A DNA stretch of 64,000 nucleotides, from contig CAAAJI010000001.1 of the NCBI GenBank assembly GCA_900642245.1, positions 805,765 to 869,764 of the forward strand, written 5' to 3'. Under the pieces are notes generated by a model. The model did no database searches. It was not told the DNA's origin and saw only the letters and a list, made by a program, of their open reading frames with translations. The DNA is from Fragilaria radians (lineage: Eukaryota > Bacillariophyta > Fragilariophyceae > Fragilariales > Fragilariaceae). A program made the position numbers and the translations under genes. Each line of letters starts with the position of its first letter. Within the stretch, counting starts at the first letter, position 1. Positions 56,956 through 64,000 of this stretch are shown in pieces.

Positions 56956-59801
56956 CAGGGCTCGGTAGTACTATGTAGGAATACTAACTATAATTTCAAA
57001 TAGTAACTATTTCTTAAATAGTAATACCGCAAATAGTAATAGATTTCCATTTTTACTATTAGTAACTATTTAAAATAGTAATCCTCTTGAGCTTCTACTA
57101 TAGTTAACTATATTGCACTATTTTATATACTTAACCATAGTTACCTATAGTTAACGATGCTTTCACTATTTTGACGGCTCTCAAAAAATTCAAAAATGAC
57201 CAAATAACCTCAAAATGTGTCTGTTGTTGCTAACCGAAACCCTATCTTAAGTATACTGAAGTCCGTTGTCCCGACCGCTGGACCGTTCATTTTTATTTGA
57301 GTGGCATCATCATCATGAAATCAATAACTGGTGATGGTCGAAGCGACGAAAGCAGTGAAGATATCCACAGTGAAGATAACAGCCCTGCAGAAGATTGTAA
57401 AAATGATAATCTTGATGAATTTATGATCCTAATGTCATATAAACATGAAAAGTTTACTTCGAAGAAGCATAATGTGTTCAAATTCTATAGAAAACTGGCA
57501 AAGCCAATTAAACTTGAACGAGAAGGGAAATTAAAGTCACTTCTATGTTCTCTGTGTTTGAAAGATCTCCAAGGTACTAACTGTGACTAACTGTGACAAG
57601 CACACATGGAAAAAGTGCCTATCAGTCGACACAAATAATACATCAAATTTGCTAAAGCATTTAAAGACGAAGCATGGGAACAACAAAGAAGTGGAAGCGT
57701 TCTTGCAACCACAGGTTTCAGCTAAACGGAAGCGCTCTGAGACTAACTTGGAGTCATAGTGTTCATCCAGCAATATAGCATCCATGTTCCCAAAAATTGA
57801 CTCTATGGAAAACTTAAGAGGACAGATGGCAAAATGGCTGTACTTGGATGGAAGGCCTCTGAATGTAATTGAATCCCCAAATTTCAAAGCCATGCTGACC
57901 CCGCTGGTCAAAGACTACACCACAATGTCAAGGGACACGTTCAATGATCTGATTGATTTTGAAATCAGTAGATTTTGAATACAACTATCAAAAATGGCAA
58001 ATAAAGTGTCCCATGATAAGTGTGGAAATAAGTTCATGCATCTGATGCATGATGTGTGGACCGGGAACTATAGCAACAACTACTTGAGGTTTTCATGTTC
58101 ATTTATATGGGAAATGCAATTGATTAAAGTTAAATTGGGCCTTGTAAAGAACAATTTAAGTCACAACGCTGAGCTTAATGCAACTTTGTTGGAGCACTGA
58201 TTACTGAAGCAGTATCAGTTTGACTTTAGTCAATGGTGCTATTCAATTGTGTCGGACACAACAAGTTCTGCTGTCAATGTTGCAGAAGAGTTCTCAGAAG
58301 ATGCCAAGCAAGTCAATTGTACAATGCACGAATTAAACTCATCACTAAAATATGGATACCGACTCCTTGAAAACACAAAAACCAAATTTGCCAGAAATGA
58401 AGATGGGACATACGCAGTAAACATGGAAGGAAATTGTTACAAAGTTACCAGTATAATTACTCCTGGTGGTGAGTTTCTTGATGGTAAACATATCATCAAC
58501 ACGTTAAAGGAAATTGCAATTATTTTGGAACTTCCCAGCGCTTGGAGCGGTTAAGGACAACTCAAAAACATTGGAACTGTCCCGAAGGTAGGCCAGCCTA
58601 CAGCAAAGAAAAACGCGTATTGTCAGTACACAAGCTGCTCAGCACAACTTCATTCCAGCACAAGATTATCAGTTCCATGTGCTGTGGTGCAAACTTTCGG
58701 CAGTGGATTGGTGCACTATCCAAGAAATGGAAGGTGTTTCTGTCTTTGTTGAAAATATGCATCTTGTGAGAGTCAAATGACATATATAACTTTGTCTTTC
58801 AATGAGTATTTGCGCATAAGAGCATTTGCTTTTATGGAAGCAGATGAGTTCAAGTGTTTAGAATATACAAAGAGGCCAAAAGCAACTGACACATTTGCAG
58901 CCTATTCTTTGTTGAATAGTTTGCAGCGCTTTTCCAAAGAATCCTGAACATTTACAGCAAATGCTATGAAATGTTTAGATCAATTAAGACAACAATTGCT
59001 GAAAAGATTTAAACCTCAGACCAAAGATGATGCAATTGTGGTATTCCTGGATCCGCGTACAGCTTGTTACGCCAAAAAAACAACTTCAAATTACATTGAA
59101 GCACTTTCATTTTATGAAGATGAGGTAAAACAAATTGAAAATATTATGCTTGATGCTGGGATCAGAGATTCCAGCAAGAGCACAGGCCCTGTAAATGAGT
59201 ACAACAAATCTGATATTGATATTGTTGACAAAGACAATGATGATCTGATCAATGAGTTAAATCCTTTGCTCCAAGAAATTGAAGACAACTCTAGTGCTGT
59301 CACCAAATGGTTCAAGACATGTGCTGAAATAAAGTGGTCAGAGTTCCGACAAGAAAACAAAGATAAAAAAGTGCAAACTATCATGGATCTATTGACATAT
59401 TGTGATCCCCTGATGTGGTTTCAAACTGCAGGTGAAGCCAGAAACCCTCAGTTCAAAGCCATATTAACATTGGCATCCATTCATTTGTCTCGGTGCAATT
59501 CTTCATCTTACCAAGAATCTGGGTTTTCTTCAGCAAACAATAATACCAATCCGTTCCAAACATGTATGTCAAGTGAGAGATTTGGGGACAGAACATTGTT
59601 ATATCACAACCGGGACTTCATTGCCAGTTTCCATTACAACTAATGAATGTATGCGTAGACAGGTGTTGTTGCGAGCAAAAAGAGTTACAATTTTTTCACT
59701 ATTAGTAAGTAGTAAACCCTTTTTTTTACTATTAGTAACTATTCCGAATAGCAGTATTTTCCAATTCTTTATTAACCAAAAACTTGTACTACCGAGCCCT
59801 G
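56956..59801 (+). mobile_element. hAT-superfamily DNA transposon, non-autonomous copy
   Basis: 2,846 bp bounded by perfect 16-bp terminal inverted repeats: CAGGGCTCGGTAGTAC at 56956-56971 and its reverse complement at 59786-59801. Flanking 8-mers CTTCCATG (56948-56955) and CTGCCATG (59802-59809) form an 8-bp target-site duplication with one mismatch, as expected for hAT. Inside are broken pieces of a hAT transposase. Just inside each end is AT-rich sequence with repeated ACTATTAGTAACTATT-type motifs; a 21-nt direct match (57050-57070 and 59723-59743) lies near the two ends and may be a transposase-binding site. Confidence 0.93.
57315..59641 (+). pseudogene. Decayed hAT transposase
   Basis: Pieces in order on the plus strand. 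ATG 57315 opens an acidic leader and a BED-type zinc finger: Cys pair in LLCSLCLKDLQ, then after a frame break LLKHLKTKHG with the His pair. The frame is broken there by a perfect 10-bp tandem duplication (57576-57585, 57586-57595) and later by TAG 57757-57759. Next come MAKWLYLDGRPLNVIES (57826-57876), HDVWTGNYSNNY (about 58045-58080), and a segment 58249-58554. The last open frame, 58966-59643, carries AIVVFLDPRT and the hAT C-terminal dimerisation region (DPLMWFQTAGEARNPQFKAI, then SSERFGDRTLLYHNRDFI). At least five separate lesions mean it cannot make active enzyme. The final part ends at TAA 59641-59643, shortly before the right terminal repeat. Confidence 0.88.
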
Positions 59802-59927
59802 CTGCCATGTAGCCTCAATTATAATAACTTTCAGGCAGTCATTACAATAACGCTATTTTTTTCATATAAAAAATAAGAGCTCGTATATCATTTTTTATCA
59901 TCACACTGACACTTGCGTCAAAGCTTC

Positions 59928-61403
59928 ATGGTGCTTGGCAGATATTCATCCGTAGGTTGGCGTGCTCTTCGACGATATTACATACCTATACTCCTCCAAT
60001 GGAAAATTGTGAAATGTTTATCGCTATCAATACCGTCACCTCCTGAAAGAGAAATATTTTCTGTTGCTCCCATGATGGGCCACACGAATCGACATTATCA
60101 CTTCTTTGTACGGCTCTTCAGTCAAAGGGCTCATCTTTACACTGAGATGATTCCCGCAACACAGATTGTAAATTTATATCAATCTAATCCGTCGGCTTTG
60201 AACGAATTGCTCCGTCTTCAAGAGAATTCCAATCCTGTTTGTCTTCAACTTGGTGGTTACGACATTGATACCCTTGCTGAAGCGGCTGCCATTGGACGAG
60301 ACGTCTTTGGGTACTCGGGAATTAATCTAAATTGTGGATGTCCCTCAGATGCCGTGTTTGAACGATCTGGAGGAGCTGCCTTAATGCGAGATCCTACACA
60401 TGTAGCTGCTATTGTGCAGCGGATGTCCGATGTTTTAAGACATGACCAAGTAACGATTTCTGTTAAGCATCGTCTTGGAGTCACCGAGGCGGCTTCTTAT
60501 TCTAAAGATAATACAAATTGGAATGATTTGGAGTCATTTCAGTCTTGTCTTAACTTTGTTCAAATTGTGTCTCAGGCGGGTTGTGTCCAAAAGTTTCATG
60601 TACACGCACGCCTTGCTCTAGTAGGAGAATGGAATTCAGATGACAACACATCCAATGACCTTGTCGCAGATCTTGCTACAGTAAAATCTAAAGATGCTAT
60701 CGAATCGGATAATCATGATATTCTCCTTCCAAAAGTTGATCACAAAAGACGACAGTACAAAGCTAAACTAAATTCGAGAAAAGCCACAATTCAAAATCGC
60801 AAAATTCCGCCATTAAAACCTCACATTGTTCAACAACTTGCTGAGGTCATGCCGCATTTAGAGTTTGTGACAAATGGAGGAATACAAAATCTTCAAGATG
60901 TGCAACAAATTCTATCACAGACAACGTCATCAAACATGGTAGGTGCAATGGTAGGACGTGCGTTCATTAATCATCCATGTTCATTTGCCACAGTTGATGA
61001 ACTATGGGATGGGCATCAGCCAAATCAATATCTAAATAAAATGAAACAGTATCCTACCCGCAAACAAATCTTGGAAGCCTACATCTCCTACTGTGAACAA
61101 GAGGAAAGTAGGCTTCTAGCCACTGATCCACCTCCTGCTTTGTTGAGGAGGCTCCGTCGTAGTCTTGTTGCAGTACCATATACAATTCTCACTGGAGAAA
61201 AAGGAGGTGAAGCTTTCCAACGGAGAATTCGTAAGTTAATTGTTCGCCCTGAACGTCATTCTGCCACTGCTATCCTTCAGGCTGCCATGGCAGAAGTACC
61301 CCAAGAAACATGGCAGCGACCTATATCGGAGTTTTTCCAACATCATCCATCTTATTTGGAATATCAACATCGCTCTGGTCCATTGCAACGAATTATCTTG
61401 TAA
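59928..61403 (+). CDS. tRNA-dihydrouridine synthase, DusA type
   Basis: Flavoenzyme that reduces uridine to dihydrouridine in the tRNA D-loop. 491 aa from ATG 59928 (the in-frame TTG at 59913 is unlikely). Motifs: FSVAPMMGHTNRHYHFFVRL (FMN-binding start), YTEMIPATQIV, PVCLQLGGYDIDTLAEAA, and GINLNCGCPSDAVFERSGGA with catalytic Cys138. These are followed by SVKHRLGV, then VHARLALVG at His226-Arg228, FVTNGGIQ and AMVGRAFINHP. The family's HARKAW..GLSPKxNRxIPPL region reads HARLALVG, then about 53 extra polar and basic residues (236-288), then NRKIPPL at 290-296, so a long insert sits in the tRNA-facing loop. The basic N-terminus (GRYSSVGWRALRRYYIP) may be a mitochondrial or plastid signal. The hAT element ends 119 bp upstream. 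Confidence 0.9.
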   Translation: MVLGRYSSVGWRALRRYYIPILLQWKIVKCLSLSIPSPPEREIFSVAPMMGHTNRHYHFFVRLFSQRAHLYTEMIPATQIVNLYQSNPSALNELLRLQENSNPVCLQLGGYDIDTLAEAAAIGRDVFGYSGINLNCGCPSDAVFERSGGAALMRDPTHVAAIVQRMSDVLRHDQVTISVKHRLGVTEAASYSKDNTNWNDLESFQSCLNFVQIVSQAGCVQKFHVHARLALVGEWNSDDNTSNDLVADLATVKSKDAIESDNHDILLPKVDHKRRQYKAKLNSRKATIQNRKIPPLKPHIVQQLAEVMPHLEFVTNGGIQNLQDVQQILSQTTSSNMVGAMVGRAFINHPCSFATVDELWDGHQPNQYLNKMKQYPTRKQILEAYISYCEQEESRLLATDPPPALLRRLRRSLVAVPYTILTGEKGGEAFQRRIRKLIVRPERHSATAILQAAMAEVPQETWQRPISEFFQHHPSYLEYQHRSGPLQRIIL

Positions 61404-61971
61404 ATACATTTGCAACTAGGAGAAAAACTAGATACTTTTCTTGAAATTGTAGAGAAGGCAAAGTATTTTTCAAAGTTACTGGATTATGTAGTATTGATGT
61501 TTCAAGTACAAGCGTATGAGAATGCCCCACAGTCAATGAAGCTTGTCAAACCTCTCGTTGGCTGCATTAGTCTTTAAATCCATAGCTAGCATATAAAGCC
61601 AAGTAAATCTCTTAAGTCATTTCTGTACTCTTCTCAATTCAATTGAAGAGACTTTAAAAAAAAGGTCATGAGCATACTATACAGAATTGTTGTTTCCTCG
61701 TCAATCTCATAAGAAGTCTTTGATAAAGTTGATATATTTGAAAAATCATTCTCAAATTCAATGACAGCTATTTTTGTTAGTTCAAGTGCTACAATTGATT
61801 TCAAACTTGCTGAACAATAAGGAAGAAGTTTGAGCTCACTTCAGCTCAATTCTTGGTTAAAATCGAAAACAATCTAGAGTGACACGTTGAATAGCGGTTT
61901 TGCTATGTGATGTAAATTGTGAGTGATGTTGCAACGTTAGGATAGATCCTCCTATACAAGGTTTCAGTCTC
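61404..61971. other. Convergent intergenic region
   Basis: 3' flank of the Dus gene; nothing recognised. Confidence 0.4.
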
Positions 61972-62151
61972 TCAAGGCAACGTATCAAATGATAATTGGA
62001 TATCCTCAAATTTATCCTCAAGCTCATACAGCTGCTGTTGTTGAGCCACTGCTGGTGACAGTGTAGCAGCTTGACACCCCAAAGTCCTAGGCCATTGCAT
62101 TATTCTTCCCAATGAATATCCTCCAGGATCATACGGGTTTCTTGAGATATG
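61972..62151 (-). CDS. Possible C-terminal coding exon of an unmodelled gene
   Basis: The minus strand has an open frame of 59 codons that looks coding: NPYDPGGYSLGRIMQWP, then AVAQQQQLYELEDKFED and IQLSFDTLP before TGA 61974-61972. The only ATG inside (62100) would give 42 residues. Upstream, in a different frame, lies GRPTGDISQETRMILEDIHW, so a one-base slip or an unseen intron may separate parts of one gene. I do not recognise a family. Confidence 0.33.
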   Translation of the reverse strand, partial: HISRNPYDPGGYSLGRIMQWPRTLGCQAATLSPAVAQQQQLYELEDKFEDIQLSFDTLP

Positions 62152-63015
62152 TCACCTGTGGGTCTGCCGGAATGGTGAAACTACTAGCTAATGGAATAAA
62201 ATTACATTTATGGAGAGAAAAGGAAATATACTCCATAGCGAATCGTCAACAACTTCAAAAAGTATCCTTTTGGTGGAACTAGGAATCATATCCTAACAAA
62301 GCAGATCAAAAACAATTCACGACGAAAAAGGAAGAGTTGGAAAATTTTGAATTCAGTGAACATTCTAATTGATAGAAGAATTGTGATTTATTAGATATCA
62401 CAAGTAATTAGAAAAATACAGGAAGAACAAATCTAATAAAAAAATCATCAATGACACCATAAGGTAGTATCTCGGTTTTAAATGCACCCTTCATTGAAGA
62501 ACCACCATGTAGGATACATTATGTACGCATCGACAAGCAAGAATAATTCTCAATTTTCAAGATGCTTTGCATTCACTGAGATGAGAAGGGATGGTCCATG
62601 GTTAGCACTTCAACCATTTACTGATACATAAATCATGACTAATAAAGCTGAGATTCTGCCTTTGAGCACTTTGGCGCAAGAAGAGAGGCATTGAATCGAA
62701 GAAAAGTCGTCTTTCTTTCATTGAGCGCACAAGAGAATGTTGACCAAGGGAGAGTGAAAATGGGTTTTCATAAATTAATGGCTAAGCCTCACCATAGTAC
62801 ATTCTCACACAATTGAAAGGAGTTTTTGCAAAAAAGAGAATAATTTTTCAAGACAGTCAACATATAATTTAAACTAGCATCTTTTGAAGCAATTTCATCC
62901 TCCTGCCATGATGATAACTTCTTTTGCCAATGTTAAACTGTAGTAAACTTTATTTTCCAGTGCCAAGGAAGAAATATGAAGAACATTTGTAATTCGGCCT
63001 GACCATGGAGAAAAA
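62152..63015. other. Non-coding or poorly resolved stretch
   Basis: May hold upstream exons of the small minus-strand gene (about 62290-62225 reads MIPSSTKRILFEVVDDSLW) and the ATM 3' UTR. No firm feature. Confidence 0.35.
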
Positions 63016-63999
63016 TTACAACCAAGGAGCCCACCCCCTCCAAATTTCGCAAAGGTTATCATGGTCTCTTGCAATGCTGATTAAAAGTTTAACCTGACCC
63101 TCCACACTCTGCTGTTCACTTGAAGTGTCCTCCTCGTAACCTTCTAACTTTTCTTTGATTCTATGGATTACATGATTCGTTGCAAAGTTAATGTTTGATT
63201 GTTCATCTAGATTAGAAAGCTCGATTCCTCGCAAACCGTTCTTTCCTTCATTCGCATTATTATCTTCTTCTACCTGTCTAGCCCTCACTTTGGCGGCAGC
63301 ACTCTTCCAAGTGTACTGAGGATCACTCACAACTGCCGATAAAATAATCAAAAAAGCATTGGTATGCTTCCTCAAAATACGAACTGTCGCCTCTGCTGTA
63401 TTAGTGAAAGTTCCGTCCGTTCCAAGTGGTCCCATTCCATCCACAATATCACGAGTAAGACGGAAAGGTACCGTTTCTGGCGTAGGAAGTAGACGACCTT
63501 GTTCGAAAACGATCCCAAAATCAATGTGAACAAGCTCTCCTGTTTTTTGATGTACCAAAATGTTGTTAGGGTGTCGATCTCCAATACCTAGGAAGTGTCC
63601 AACAATACTTGCTACGGCACATGACCGTGTGTACGTCATTTTGGCCGTATGCCATGCTTGCAAATCATGTCCAAATAGTTCGACAAAAAAGAATCGAAAT
63701 ACCGGTGAAAAATTGTCGCAAATTCTTCCGAAAGTAGCAAGCTTTTCGTCGTGTCTTGCACCAGATATCCTTATCATTTCCTCCATGCATAATTGAAAGC
63801 TCCACTCCCCTTTCCAATAACGAGAGTGAGCTCCTCTTTTTTTGCTGTTTTTATCCTGTAAGTAATCTAAAAAGGGTTGAGTGTCATCGACCCATTCAAT
63901 AATACCGCTTTTGGGGCCAAGAGGGACAACATTATACGTAACAAGTTGCAGTCTTTTATTGCTCACAAGAGATACGCCTTGTGATGCAAAATCCTTTGA
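63016..63999 (-). CDS. ATM: ATM/Tel1 checkpoint kinase, C-terminal part, open at right edge
   Basis: The minus-strand frame is open to the edge, so only the last 328 codons (327 residues plus stop) of a protein normally near 3,000 aa are present. It holds the PI3K-like kinase C-lobe: LQLVTYNVVPLGPKSGIIEW, catalytic loop GIGDRHPNNILV, activation segment start VHIDFGIVFEQG, and PTPETVPFRLTRDIVDGMG, which is the ATM/Tel1 version rather than ATR, DNA-PK or TOR. The FATC domain closes the protein (VKLLISIARDHDNLCEIWRG then WAPWL). ATM/Tel1 is a nuclear Ser/Thr kinase that responds to DNA double-strand breaks and short telomeres. Between kinase and FATC lies a variable acidic linker. All core catalytic residues in view (Asp-Arg-His, Asp-Phe-Gly) are intact. 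Confidence 0.92.
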   Translation of the reverse strand, partial: SKDFASQGVSLVSNKRLQLVTYNVVPLGPKSGIIEWVDDTQPFLDYLQDKNSKKRGAHSRYWKGEWSFQLCMEEMIRISGARHDEKLATFGRICDNFSPVFRFFFVELFGHDLQAWHTAKMTYTRSCAVASIVGHFLGIGDRHPNNILVHQKTGELVHIDFGIVFEQGRLLPTPETVPFRLTRDIVDGMGPLGTDGTFTNTAEATVRILRKHTNAFLIILSAVVSDPQYTWKSAAAKVRARQVEEDNNANEGKNGLRGIELSNLDEQSNINFATNHVIHRIKEKLEGYEEDTSSEQQSVEGQVKLLISIARDHDNLCEIWRGWAPWL

Positions 64000-64000
64000 G

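Overview
The window looks like nuclear DNA of a diatom, or a close photosynthetic stramenopile. It is AT-rich, with compact genes about 2-4 kb apart on both strands and short GT-AG introns (59-172 nt in the models rebuilt here). It carries families typical of diatoms: a P[ST]xx-repeat protein, a membrane-anchored LRR protein with a Cys-rich tail, and ankyrin repeats. Several proteins start with a signal peptide followed by an aromatic residue, as in the diatom plastid-targeting 'ASAF' motif (clearest: photolyase-like/hydrolase fusion, SFA|FVP; unknown protein at 50450, SVA|FTG). There are no operons, rRNA, tRNA or CRISPR.

Layout. 1-1.4 kb: 3' end of a P[ST]xx-repeat gene with an in-frame stop. 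1.4-5.3 kb: non-coding, with a possible decayed ORF. 5.3-6.7 kb: four-RRM protein broken by a perfect 23-bp tandem duplication. 7.2-8.2 kb (-) and 8.7-11.8 kb (+): COQ5 methyltransferase and an MscS-type channel, divergent. 12.9-14.0 kb: nitronate monooxygenase. 15.2-16.2 kb: TLC-domain membrane protein. 17.9-19.0 kb: MYG1-family protein with an altered active-site motif. 21.2-22.0 kb (-): Cys/His-rich protein with a tandemly duplicated 3' end. 24.4-25.8 kb: membrane-anchored SGNH hydrolase. 27.4-28.1 kb (-): four-TM protein, probably COPI-associated. 29.7-31.4 kb: ankyrin protein. 32-33.2 kb: eroded LTR-like repeats. 34.8-35.8 kb (-): triose-phosphate-translocator-type transporter. 36.2-37.0 kb (-): secreted STI1-repeat protein in four exons. 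38.5-40.0 kb (-): unknown with a FAIM1-like pattern. 41.2-42.6 kb: TCP11-like. 42.8-45.1 kb: photolyase-like/alpha-beta hydrolase fusion. 45.7-46.1 kb: LTR-like repeat. 46.9-48.9 kb: LRR protein, three exons. 50.4-51.3 kb: plastid-type unknown. 52.1 kb: LTR-like repeat. 53.4-54.1 kb (-): Rieske-like protein with four Cys. 55.3-56.1 kb (-): unknown. 56.96-59.80 kb: hAT DNA transposon with perfect 16-bp terminal inverted repeats and a dead transposase, ending about 120 bp before a DusA-type tRNA-dihydrouridine synthase (59.9-61.4 kb). 63.0 kb to the right edge (-): C-terminal part of an ATM/Tel1 kinase.

The genes are mostly independent housekeeping or lineage-specific loci and do not form one pathway. 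Two links stand out. The only two non-coding TGACGTCA palindromes noticed both lie upstream of genes with plastid-type presequences. Two unrelated reading frames (RRM gene, hAT transposase) are each broken by a perfect short tandem duplication. Nothing in the window is clearly a new multi-gene system.
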